Assembly: GCA_031296105.1 (NCBI GenBank) | Contig: JARLGJ010000067.1 | Coordinates: 1 to 58,966, forward strand | Length of the DNA: 58,966 bases | Direction: 5' to 3' | Source of the DNA: Acidobacteriota bacterium | GTDB lineage: Bacteria > Acidobacteriota > Terriglobia > Terriglobales > Acidobacteriaceae | In this document: piece by piece, positions 35,874 to 44,309 of the stretch | Position numbering within the stretch: position 1 is the stretch's first letter | Layout of the letters: every line of letters begins with the position of its first letter | The notes under the pieces: model-generated | Databases searched by the model: none | Told to the model about the DNA's origin: nothing | The model's input: the letters and a program-made list of their open reading frames with translations, nothing else | Position numbers and translations under genes: made by a program

Positions 35874-36104
35874 ACACTGAATTCTTTTTTGGGGGAACAT
35901 CGAGGAACGCATACGCCGTGGGTGTGTTCATCGATCGGTGCGGATGACGTGGAAGGTTTCGGAGGCAAGAGCAGAGGCCCGGGGGAGAGTGGCGCAGAGG
36001 TAGGGATCTTTCGACTCCGGAGGCGCGTTGCGCGCCTCCTTCGCTCAAGATGACAGCGTAAAAGCAAAGGCAAGAGCAAGATCGAAGACAAGAACAGGAT
36101 CGGT

Positions 36105-36146
36105 TGTGCCCCAGGTTCGACGCGCGCATGCGCGGCTAACCTGGGA
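36105..36146. repeat. CCCAGGTT palindrome, copy 4 (inverted orientation)
   Basis: Reads TGTGCCCCAGGTTCGA ... GCTAACCTGGGA on the plus strand, the reverse complement of the other three copies. The variable centre is GC-rich and self-complementary (GCGCGCATGCGCG). Confidence 0.75.
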
Positions 36147-36179
36147 TCGCGCGTTGAGGGCAGTGGCCCATCGACTACG

Positions 36180-36206
36180 AAGGCGGCAGACTGAGTCTGC
36201 CGCCTT
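36180..36206. terminator. Hairpin terminator between mutM and amt
   Basis: Near-perfect palindrome AAGGCGGCAGACT-G-AGTCTGCCGCCTT, giving a strong stem on either strand. It lies 28 bases after the amt stop and could serve both convergent genes. Confidence 0.65.
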
Positions 36207-36233
36207 CTGCATTCAGAGGTACAAAGCGTTGCG

Positions 36234-37637
36234 TTAATCGAGTGAGTAGCCTTCTTCTCCGTGCTGCGTGAGGTCGAGGCCGGTGACCTCGTCCTCGTCG
36301 CTGACGCGCAGGCCGACGGTGGCATCGACGAGCTTCAGCAGGACAAGCGTGCCCACGGCGGCCAGCACCCAGGCAATGAGCACGCCGGTGAGCTGGTTGA
36401 GCAACTGGTGGGCGTTGCCGTCGAAGAGGCCGCTGCCGGTGGGGTTGCCCTGCGCATCCTTGAAAACGGCGTTGACCGCTCGGCTGGCGAAGATGCCGGT
36501 GAGGATGGCGCCCAGAGTGCCGCCCGCGCCGTGCACGCCAAAGGCGTCCAGCGAATCGTCATAGCCAAAGAAGGATTTGACCCGGGTGACCATGAAGTAG
36601 CAGAAGAAGCCGGCAATCAGGCCGATGACAATGCCCGCCATGGGGCCGACAAAGCCGGCGGCGGGAGTGATGGCCACCAGTCCGGCAACGGCGCCGGAGA
36701 TGCCGCCCAGGGCGCTGGGATGTCCGGAGAAGACCCACTCAGCGAAGAGCCAGGCACAGGCCGCCGCGGCGGCGGCAAAGTGCGTGGCCACAAAGGCCGA
36801 GGTCGCCAGGCTGCCGGAGCCAAGTGCCGAACCGGCATTGAATCCGAACCAGCCCACCCACAGCAGGCAGGCGCCGATGAAGGCCAGCACCACACTGTGC
36901 GGACGGATCTGTTCGTGCGGGTATCCCTTGCGCTTGCCCAGGTAAATGGCCGTCACCAGCGCGGAGACACCCGAGGTGACGTGCACCACGGTGCCGCCGG
37001 CAAAGTCCAGGCAGGGGAAGCGTCCGCCGAGCGAGGCGTTCAGCAATCCGCCCTTGCCCCACACCATGTGCGCCATGGGCGAATACACCACCAGCGACCA
37101 GAGCACGAGGAAGATCAGCATTCCGGAGAACTTCATGCGTTCGGCAAAGGCGCCGGAGATGAGCGCCGGAGTGATGATGGCGAACATCAACTGATAGACC
37201 ATGAAGGTCTGGAAGGGAATGGTGGCGGCGTAATCGGCGTCCGGTGCGGCGCCCACGTTGTGCAGGAAGATGTGCTGGAAGCCGCCGATAAATGCATTGC
37301 CGCTGCCGAAGGCCAGGCTGAAGCCGACCACTCCCCACAGAATGGTGATGACGGCCATCATGGCAAAGCTCTGCATCATGGTGGAGAGCACGTTCTTCTT
37401 GCGGACCAGGCCACCGTAGAAGAGCGCCAGGCCGGGACCGGTCATGAGCAGCACAAGGGCTGCACTGACCAGCATCCAGGCGTTATCGGCGTTGCTGCGG
37501 GCGTCGGTAACTTGTTTCTGGAGGTCGGCAAGCTGCTGCGTGGTAACCGTTTGAGCGCTGAGGGTGAGGCAAAATGACAGCACCAATAGGACGCAGCACA
37601 GACGTGCACCACGGGAAGAAAGAAGATGTCTGGGCAT
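36234..37637 (-). CDS. amt: Ammonium transporter of the Amt family
   Basis: A 467-residue channel for ammonium/ammonia in the cytoplasmic membrane. It has an N-terminal signal-like segment (1-28, ending LSAQ), a short helical stretch, then about 11 membrane helices. Recognisable are MTGPGLALFYGGLVRKKNVLS, FGSGNAFIGG, AFAERMKFSGM, DFAGGTVVHVTSG and FGVHGAGGTLGAI. The twin pore histidines lie in VVHVTSG and FGVHGAG. No glnK/PII gene is adjacent, which is less usual for amt. Confidence 0.95.
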   Translation of the reverse strand: MPRHLLSSRGARLCCVLLVLSFCLTLSAQTVTTQQLADLQKQVTDARSNADNAWMLVSAALVLLMTGPGLALFYGGLVRKKNVLSTMMQSFAMMAVITILWGVVGFSLAFGSGNAFIGGFQHIFLHNVGAAPDADYAATIPFQTFMVYQLMFAIITPALISGAFAERMKFSGMLIFLVLWSLVVYSPMAHMVWGKGGLLNASLGGRFPCLDFAGGTVVHVTSGVSALVTAIYLGKRKGYPHEQIRPHSVVLAFIGACLLWVGWFGFNAGSALGSGSLATSAFVATHFAAAAAACAWLFAEWVFSGHPSALGGISGAVAGLVAITPAAGFVGPMAGIVIGLIAGFFCYFMVTRVKSFFGYDDSLDAFGVHGAGGTLGAILTGIFASRAVNAVFKDAQGNPTGSGLFDGNAHQLLNQLTGVLIAWVLAAVGTLVLLKLVDATVGLRVSDEDEVTGLDLTQHGEEGYSLD

Positions 37638-37801
37638 GAGGAAGTGTAGCGCGATGGCGGCGGCGGCCAGTAGAGAAAACTACCGGGCGCGAGATAAAAA
37701 AAACCTCTAAGACGTATAAGGAAAATTTGTAGCCAAGGCCCGGCGGCGCACTCCGGAGGGAAGTGACGGCGGGCGGAAAATTGCGCCGCTGCGCAAACAC
37801 T

Positions 37802-38452
37802 CTAAGCTGCGGCGCGGGCCTCCTGAACAAATTTGAGGAAGCGCGAAGCCAGCTCGCGGATCCATGCACCTTCCTTGTAGCGCAAGGCCTGGCGGGGGAT
37901 CAGATCCTCGCCTACGCCGAGCACTTCGGCTCCGGCGAGGATGTACTGCCCGGCGGTGCTCTGGGTGACGCCGCCGGAGGCCATGAGGCGGACGCGCGGC
38001 AGGGCGGCCTTGAGCGCGCGGATGTATTTTTCTCCGCCCACATCGCCACAGGGGAAGACCTTGACGAAATCGGCGCCGGCGGCGTGCGCGGCCAGAATTT
38101 CCGTGGGCGTCATGGCGCCGGGAATGACGGTGACGCGCTGCTCGACGCAGTGGGCGACGACCTTGGGTAAAAATCCGATGCCGGTGATGAAGTCGGCGCC
38201 AGCATCCAGGCGGACGCGCAGCTCGTCAAGGCCGGAGTTCACTTCGGCGCCGACGATGAGGGTGGGAAAGAGGCGGTGCAGCTCGCGGATCACCTCGGTG
38301 CAGTCGGGGACGGTGTCCTCGATTTCAACGATGGGGATGCCGCCGGCAAAAACCTGCTCGGCGGCGAAGATGGCCAAAGAGGCCGAGTCCACGCGAATGG
38401 CCGGAATCAGTCCGGCGTCGTGGATATGCTTGGTGATCTCTTCCCTCGTCAC
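37802..38452 (-). CDS. eda: 2-keto-3-deoxy-6-phosphogluconate aldolase (KDPG/KHG type)
   Basis: A 216-residue TIM-barrel aldolase that splits KDPG into pyruvate and glyceraldehyde 3-phosphate (Entner-Doudoroff pathway). The Schiff-base lysine K131 is in DFVKVFPCGDVGG, with E43/E45 in VEIEDT and the phosphate loop MASGGV. The GTG start at 38452 was chosen because AAGGGAG lies 7 bases upstream; a much longer reading would run into the neighbouring efflux gene. No edd lies nearby. It is 67 bases downstream of the efflux operon on the same strand and may be read with it. Confidence 0.88.
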   Translation of the reverse strand: MTREEITKHIHDAGLIPAIRVDSASLAIFAAEQVFAGGIPIVEIEDTVPDCTEVIRELHRLFPTLIVGAEVNSGLDELRVRLDAGADFITGIGFLPKVVAHCVEQRVTVIPGAMTPTEILAAHAAGADFVKVFPCGDVGGEKYIRALKAALPRVRLMASGGVTQSTAGQYILAGAEVLGVGEDLIPRQALRYKEGAWIRELASRFLKFVQEARAAA

Positions 38453-38519
38453 GGCTGTCTCCCTTCCCTGGAGAACGGCAACCACCGGGGCATTGTAGCC
38501 CAGTGGCTGCCGCGGGACA

Positions 38520-41500
38520 TCAGCTTTCGTACACGCTCTGCGATTCCTCGGGCGGCGGCAGGCGATCATCCGGCCGCGCCCACCAGACGTAGAAGGTGGG
38601 CAGCAGGAAGATGCTGAGCACAAGGTCGGCCATCAGTCCGCCGACAATGACGATGGCGAAGGGCCGCTGTGAATCCGAGCCGATGGCGTGCGACATGGCG
38701 GCGGGCAGCAGGCCCAGGGTAGCCACAAGCATGGTCATCAGGATGGGACGCAGGCGGCGGGTGGAGCCTTCGATGGCGGCCTCGCGCACGGGCATGCCGC
38801 GCGAACGGAGCTGGTTGATGTACTCCACCAGAATGACGCCGGTTTGCACGCAGACGCCGAAGAGCGCCAGGAAGCCAATGCCGGAGGAGACGCTGAAGTG
38901 CGTGCCGGTGACGAGCAGGGCCAACATTCCGCCGAAGGGCGCCACCATGACGTTGACCAGGTTGAGCAGGGCCCACTTGAAGCTGCCGAAGGCGCCGTAA
39001 ATGATCATGAAGATGATGAAGATGGTGACCGGCACAATGACCATGAGGCGCGCCGAGGAGCGCTTCTGGCTCTCGTACTCGCCCTCCCAGACGGTGTGAT
39101 AGCCGACGGGCAGCTTGACCTGGCGGCCGACCTTTTCAATGGCCTCGTTGACGGCTGAGCCGAGGTCGCGTCCGCGGACGCTGAATTTGACGGCCACATA
39201 GCGCTGGTTGCCCTCGCGGTAAATCTCCGAGGGGCCGTCGTGCTCGGCGACGTTGCAGAGTTCGCTGAGGGCGACGCGCTGTCCGTTGGGCGCGAGCAGG
39301 CGGATGTTGCGGATGGCTTCCTCGGTGTTGCGGTAAGGCTGCTGATAACGCAGCACCAGGTCGTAGTGGGCTTCGCCGCGCAGCACCTGCGAGACGGCGT
39401 TGCCGCCGACGGCGGTCTGTATGGCGTCCTGCACGTCGTTGACGTTGATCTGGTAGCGGGCAGCCTTCTCACGGTTGACGGTGACGTTGAGGTTCGGCTG
39501 GCCGAGCACGCGCAGCACGCCGAGGTCTTCAATGCCGTTGACGGTCTTCAGCACCGAGGCAACTTCGTCGGCCTTGGCCTCAAGGGTGACCAGGTCGTCG
39601 CCGTAGATCTTGGTGGCCAGCTCGCCCTTCACGCCGCTCACTGCCTCCTCCACGTTATCGGCGATGGGCTGCGAGAAGCCCCAATCGACGCCGGGGATAC
39701 GGTCTTCCAATTGATGCTGCATGGCGGCGATCAGCTCTTCCTTGTTCTGGTGGAAGACCGGGCGCCACTGCTCCTTGGGCTTGAGGCCGACAAAGAACTC
39801 GGTGTTGAAGAAGCCGGTGGTGTCGGTGCCATCGTCGGGACGTCCGACCTGGCTGGTGCAGGTGGTGGCCTCCGGGAAGGAGCAGAGGAGAATGCGCGCC
39901 TGGTTGGAGACGCGAATGCCCTCGGTGGGGCCGGTGCTGCGCGCCAGAGTGCCGCGCACCCAGAGGGCGCCTTCGTCGAGGTGCGGCAGGAACTCCGAGC
40001 CGATGGCGCCGGTGGCCATAAGCAGCACGCTGGTGAGGAAGGCCGCTCCGGCGCCGGCAACAACCACCCACTTGCGATCCACCGCCCAGGAGATGGCGGC
40101 GTGGTAGCCGTCGGTGATCCATAGCAGCACGGGATTGTGCCAGTCCTTGACCTCGCGGCGGAAGAGGAAGCTGGCCAGGACGGGAGCGATGGTCATGGAG
40201 AAGATCACCGCGCCGAGCAGGGCGAAGGCCACGGTCCAGGCCATGGGACGGAAGAGGCGGCCTTCGACGCGCTGCAGGGTGAAGATGGGCAGGTACGAGG
40301 TGATGATGATGGTGATGGCGTAAAAGACCGGGCGCTGCACCTCGTGAGCGGCGTCGTGGATGCGCGCGGCCACGGACTTGTGCTCGTGGTCCGGCCCCTG
40401 ATTCTGTCCGATGTGGCGGATGATGTTTTCCACCATCACCACCGTGCCTTCGACGACCATGCCGAAATCCAGCGCGCCAAGTGAGAGCAGGTTGGCGGGA
40501 ATCTTCTGAATGTCCAGGCAGATGGAGGCGAAGAGCAGCGAGAAGGGAATGGTGAGGGCCACGATGAGCGCGCCGCGCACGTTGCCGAGCATCAGCAAGA
40601 GCGCCAGGGTGACGAGGAGGAAGCCCTCGGCCAGGTTGTGGAGCACGGTGTGAGTGGTGAAGTGAATCAACTCGCTGCGGTCGAGGAAGGGAACGATTTT
40701 TACGCCGGGCGGCAGGATGTGATCGTTCAACTCCTTGACGCGAGCTTGCAAGGCCACCAGCGCGGTCTCGGCGTCGGCACCCTTGCGCATGGGGACAATG
40801 GCCGAAACCACGTCGTCGTTATCGACGATCTTGCCGTCCTCGCGACGATAGGCGCGGGCGAACTGGCCGAGGCGTATCTTCGGTCCCTGCTCGACGGTGG
40901 CCACGTCCTTGACGCGCACGGGCGTGCCGCCGTGGGTGAGCAGCACGGTGTTTTCAATGTCGTGCACGTCGCGCACCATGCCGACGGCGCGCACGTTGAT
41001 CTGCTGCAGACCGGCCTCGATGAAGCTGCCGCCGGCGTTGGTGTTGTTGCTGGCAAGCTGCTGCTCCACCTGTTGCAGGCTTAGGCCGTAGGCAATGAGC
41101 TTGTTGGGATCGAGCTTGACCTGGTACTCGCGGGTGGGGCCGCCGAAGGTGTTGACGTCCACGATGTCGGGAACGGCCTTCAGGTTCTTCTCCACCACCC
41201 AGTCCTCGAGGGACTTCAGTTCCATCACGTCGTACTGCGGATTGGTGCTGTGCAGGGTGTAGAAGTAGATCTGTCCGGCGGGACTCCAGTCGGTTCCCAT
41301 CTGCGGGGTCACGCCCTGGGGCAAGGTCACCTGGGTGATGCGTTCGAGCACGCGCTCGCGGTTCCAGTCGTTGCTGCTCTCGTCGTCGAAGATCAGCTTG
41401 ATGTCCGAGAGGCCGAAGACGGAGAACGAGCGCAGATGCACCGTGTGGGGAATGCCGTTGAGGCCGGTCTCCAGAGGGATGGTGACCTGTTGCTCCACCT

Positions 41501-41678
41501 GCTCGGCGCTGATGCCGGGCCACTGGGTGATGACCTCGACGTAGTTGTCGGCCACGTCGGGATAGGCGTCCACCGGCAGGCGATGGAAGGCCACGGCGCC
41601 GGCGGCGATGAGCAGCACGGTGAAGGCCAGGACCAGCAGCTTCTGATCGAGGGCGAAATCAACCATCCTCCGGATCAT
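38520..41678 (-). CDS. Heavy-metal efflux RND transporter, CzcA-type
   Basis: A 1052-residue inner-membrane proton-driven pump of the HME-RND class with two periplasmic porter loops and about 12 membrane helices. It opens MIRRMVDFALDQKLLVLAF. The proton-relay helix reads GALDFGMVVEGTVVMVEN. D404 and E417 match the CzcA relay residues, but the middle Asp is replaced by E410. Metal preference cannot be told. It abuts the membrane-fusion gene (TAG followed directly by ATG). Product is the pump of a tripartite C-B-A system. Confidence 0.92.
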   Translation of the reverse strand: MIRRMVDFALDQKLLVLAFTVLLIAAGAVAFHRLPVDAYPDVADNYVEVITQWPGISAEQVEQQVTIPLETGLNGIPHTVHLRSFSVFGLSDIKLIFDDESSNDWNRERVLERITQVTLPQGVTPQMGTDWSPAGQIYFYTLHSTNPQYDVMELKSLEDWVVEKNLKAVPDIVDVNTFGGPTREYQVKLDPNKLIAYGLSLQQVEQQLASNNTNAGGSFIEAGLQQINVRAVGMVRDVHDIENTVLLTHGGTPVRVKDVATVEQGPKIRLGQFARAYRREDGKIVDNDDVVSAIVPMRKGADAETALVALQARVKELNDHILPPGVKIVPFLDRSELIHFTTHTVLHNLAEGFLLVTLALLLMLGNVRGALIVALTIPFSLLFASICLDIQKIPANLLSLGALDFGMVVEGTVVMVENIIRHIGQNQGPDHEHKSVAARIHDAAHEVQRPVFYAITIIITSYLPIFTLQRVEGRLFRPMAWTVAFALLGAVIFSMTIAPVLASFLFRREVKDWHNPVLLWITDGYHAAISWAVDRKWVVVAGAGAAFLTSVLLMATGAIGSEFLPHLDEGALWVRGTLARSTGPTEGIRVSNQARILLCSFPEATTCTSQVGRPDDGTDTTGFFNTEFFVGLKPKEQWRPVFHQNKEELIAAMQHQLEDRIPGVDWGFSQPIADNVEEAVSGVKGELATKIYGDDLVTLEAKADEVASVLKTVNGIEDLGVLRVLGQPNLNVTVNREKAARYQINVNDVQDAIQTAVGGNAVSQVLRGEAHYDLVLRYQQPYRNTEEAIRNIRLLAPNGQRVALSELCNVAEHDGPSEIYREGNQRYVAVKFSVRGRDLGSAVNEAIEKVGRQVKLPVGYHTVWEGEYESQKRSSARLMVIVPVTIFIIFMIIYGAFGSFKWALLNLVNVMVAPFGGMLALLVTGTHFSVSSGIGFLALFGVCVQTGVILVEYINQLRSRGMPVREAAIEGSTRRLRPILMTMLVATLGLLPAAMSHAIGSDSQRPFAIVIVGGLMADLVLSIFLLPTFYVWWARPDDRLPPPEESQSVYES

Positions 41679-42821
41679 CTATTGCTCCACCGTGTTCTGC
41701 ATCACGAGCGCGTTCTGCACGACTTTTGTCCCCGCATCCAGGCCGCGGGCGATTTCCTGAAGGCCATTGGGCAGCATGGCGCCGCCTGCCACTTCCTGGC
41801 GCTTGAAGCGGTCCTTATCCACGGGGACGAAGACCCACATGCGGTCATGCAGATGCAGGATGGCCGTGGCCGGTATGGCGGCGTGGGTGACGGGCTGCTT
41901 GCCATAGAACGTGGCCGTAACGAACATGCCGATGCGCAACAGGCCGGGGTTGGCCACCTCGATGCGCACCTTGGCCGTGTGCAGAGCAGGGTCGAGCGTG
42001 GGCAGGATGTTGTCCACCTTGCCGTGCAGCACGCGGCCGGGATAGGCGGCGAGATGAATATCGGCGCGTTCGCCGACGCGCACGGCATCCAGATCGTTCT
42101 CATACACGTCGCAGACAATCCACACCGAGCTGAGGTCGGCGATGGTGAAGGGATTCGGGCCGGACAAGCCCTGCACGCCGCCGGCGTTTACTACCTGCTG
42201 ATCGGTGATGACGCCGGAGATGGGCGCGAGGACGTTGACCACGCCTGAAGGATGATCCTTGTCCACACCGAGCAGATGGAGCTGTTCGGTGGCCGTGTTG
42301 AGATCGACCCGGGCGTCGTTGGCCGCGGCCTCGGCCTGTTCGAGGGCGCTCTTGCTGGAGGCTCCGTGCTCGTAGAGGAGCTTGGTGCGCTCGTATTGCG
42401 TGCGAGCCAGGCGCTCGTCGTTCTGCGCCTTCTGGTAATTCTGGAAGGCCCCGCTGACGTCGTTACTGCGCACCTTGAGCAGCAGTTGCCCTTTCTTTAC
42501 CTCGTCGCCCAGCCGCGCGTGGACCTCGACGACGCGACCGCTGGCCAGCGAGACAACGGGCACGGCGCGCGCGATATCCGGCTGCACCACGCCGGTGACG
42601 TTCAACTCGGGCGAGGCCGCATAGCTTTCGGCCGCGACCAGCGCGAACTGCTCGGGATGATCCACCTTGAAGTTGGCCGCGCCGGTGTCTGGCACCACCA
42701 CTGCGGGCTGCGGAGCGGCGGCCTTGTCGTCATCCTTGTGCTGCTTGCAGCCCGCCCATGTTAGGGCCGCGACGAGCGCGGCCAGCAGAATCCAGCTACG
42801 GCCGTTGCCGAATGCCTTCAT
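41679..42821 (-). CDS. Membrane-fusion (adaptor) protein, CzcB/RND type
   Basis: A 380-residue periplasmic adaptor that links the RND pump to the outer-membrane channel. The N-terminal hydrophobic segment ends WAGCKQHKDDD, so it may be a lipoprotein, although the lipobox is imperfect. Recognisable parts are the lipoyl/barrel-sandwich strands GRVVEVHARLGDEVKKGQLLL, a coiled-coil hairpin (about 125-180), and VLAPISGVITDQQVVNAGGVQG. Start overlaps the outer-membrane gene by 4 bases (ATGA). Confidence 0.92.
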   Translation of the reverse strand: MKAFGNGRSWILLAALVAALTWAGCKQHKDDDKAAAPQPAVVVPDTGAANFKVDHPEQFALVAAESYAASPELNVTGVVQPDIARAVPVVSLASGRVVEVHARLGDEVKKGQLLLKVRSNDVSGAFQNYQKAQNDERLARTQYERTKLLYEHGASSKSALEQAEAAANDARVDLNTATEQLHLLGVDKDHPSGVVNVLAPISGVITDQQVVNAGGVQGLSGPNPFTIADLSSVWIVCDVYENDLDAVRVGERADIHLAAYPGRVLHGKVDNILPTLDPALHTAKVRIEVANPGLLRIGMFVTATFYGKQPVTHAAIPATAILHLHDRMWVFVPVDKDRFKRQEVAGGAMLPNGLQEIARGLDAGTKVVQNALVMQNTVEQ

Positions 42822-44071
42822 TGAATCACCTCCCGGCCCACGGCCATGTTGAGTTGCGCGGCGGCTTCCAGGTAGGAGCCGACCAGGTTGACGTAGGCCA
42901 GTTGCACGGCGCGGTACTCGCTTTCCGCGCTGAGGAAATCAAGCAGCGAGGCGCCGCCGTTCTGATAGGAGAAGTACACGGTGTCTCGCACGCGCGCCGA
43001 CTGTTGCAGGTATTTGTCCTTATAAGGGCGCAGCAGGAGGGCGGTGCCGGACAACGTGGTGTAGCCGGAGTCCACGTCGCCAAAGACCTGGGCCGCGACG
43101 GCGTCACGCAGGCGCTGGTTGCGCGTGACGTCGAGTTCGGTGCGCAGCTTTTCTCCCTGGTTGCGGTCGAAGATGCGCAGGGGAATCGAGATGTTGAAGC
43201 CCACATACTGATCGATGGGCGGGTTGCGTCCGGCATCGACGCCGATGGTGGGATCGGTGGAGCCGTTGGCGACGGCCAGCTTGTGATCGGTGCGCGCCTT
43301 GTCCACGGCGGCGGCGGCGGCGGCCAGGTCGGGACGGTTGTCGAGCGCGGCCTGGCGAAGCTGATCGAGCGCGGGCAGGTCGAGTGCGGCGTCATAGCTG
43401 CCGGCGACGTCAAACTGGTCGAGGGGCGTGCGCTCGTTGAGCAGCGTGAGCAGAGCGATTTTGGCCGTGCGCAAGGCAATCTGCGCCGATTGCACGTCGG
43501 ATTCGAACTGCACGCGCTGGAGTTCGAGACGGTCAAGGTCGATTTGCGCGATATCGCCGTCCTGGAAGCGGGTGCGGCTGATCTCGAGCACATGGTCGTA
43601 GTAGGCCAGATCATCCTGCGCCAGGTGGAGCACGGCCTTGGCCTGTAGCGTAGAGACAAACGCCGAGCGGAGTCCGAAGATCAGGTTGCGCTCCAGGTCG
43701 GCCTGGGCGCCGGCGGCAATGGCCGTGCCCTTGCGCGCGCTCTGCAGACGCAGGCCGCGCTTGTTCTCGCGCTCATGCAGGTAGCTGAGCTGGGCCACGG
43801 TGAGCAGGGAGCCGCAGCAACTGTGCGCCGGGCCGCCGCTGAAGGGATTGAACTGGTCGCCCGTAAGGGTGGCCGTGGGATTGGGCCGCAGGGCGGCGGT
43901 GATCTCCTGAGCCCGCGACTCGTCAATGTTCAAACGGCCCGCGGCCAAGGCGGGATTGTTGCTCTCAAAACGCTGGCGCGCCTGCTCCCAGGTGATGGGA
44001 GCGGGTGCCTGGGCCGCCGCCGCGCCCGTCATCAGGCACAAAGCGGCGCAAACATGAAACAGCTTATTCAT
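42818..44071 (-). CDS. Outer-membrane efflux protein, CzcC/TolC type
   Basis: A 417-residue outer-membrane channel of the TolC/OEP family with a signal peptide (1-20, AAAAQ) and two repeated helical OEP halves. Typical elements are ITWEQARQRFESNNPALAAGRLNIDESRAQEI and YQNGGASLLDFLSAESEYRAVQLAYVN. Start at 44071 was chosen because TGAGGATTGCA precedes it and it begins the signal peptide. First gene of the efflux operon (C, B, A order), divergent from a two-component system. Confidence 0.92.
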   Translation of the reverse strand: MNKLFHVCAALCLMTGAAAAQAPAPITWEQARQRFESNNPALAAGRLNIDESRAQEITAALRPNPTATLTGDQFNPFSGGPAHSCCGSLLTVAQLSYLHERENKRGLRLQSARKGTAIAAGAQADLERNLIFGLRSAFVSTLQAKAVLHLAQDDLAYYDHVLEISRTRFQDGDIAQIDLDRLELQRVQFESDVQSAQIALRTAKIALLTLLNERTPLDQFDVAGSYDAALDLPALDQLRQAALDNRPDLAAAAAAVDKARTDHKLAVANGSTDPTIGVDAGRNPPIDQYVGFNISIPLRIFDRNQGEKLRTELDVTRNQRLRDAVAAQVFGDVDSGYTTLSGTALLLRPYKDKYLQQSARVRDTVYFSYQNGGASLLDFLSAESEYRAVQLAYVNLVGSYLEAAAQLNMAVGREVIQ

Positions 44072-44132
44072 TGCAATCCTCAAAACGAATCCCCATGGGC
44101 GGCAGTTCCACATCCGCCCCTCCCGGTAACTA

Positions 44133-44158
44133 CATCTCGCACCGTTGGCTGCGAGATG
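44133..44158. promoter_or_regulatory. Perfect inverted repeat in the efflux/two-component divergent promoter region
   Basis: CATCTCGCA (44133-44141) and TGCGAGATG (44150-44158) with an 8-base spacer, located 62 bases upstream of the efflux operon start and about 150 bases before the histidine kinase. The size and placement suit an operator for a dimeric regulator. There is no experimental basis. Confidence 0.45.
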
Positions 44159-44309
44159 CGATAATGCGCCGAGTGTCGAACACTGTTTCTATTCTCAGGG
44201 AACGGAATTCGATGAGGAAGCTTGGGCACCATGAATTACGCGCTATCTTTTGCTGAGGGCTATTATCTTTCAGGGGTAGCTTCGGGCACACGGGGAAGGC
44301 AGGGCGGCC

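Larger units (their letters stand above)
35874..36233. other. Convergent intergenic stretch with repeats
   Basis: 360 bases between mutM and amt with no supportable gene. It holds an inverted copy of the CCCAGGTT palindrome (36105-36146) and a perfect hairpin (36180-36206). The stretch 36020-36060 (TTCGACTCCGGAGGCGCGTTGCGCGCC...) also has short self-complementary parts. Confidence 0.6.

Noticed and set aside
38453..38623. Extended start for the KDPG aldolase overlapping the RND gene
   Set aside because: The extension is not conserved-looking and a good ribosome site supports the GTG at 38452.
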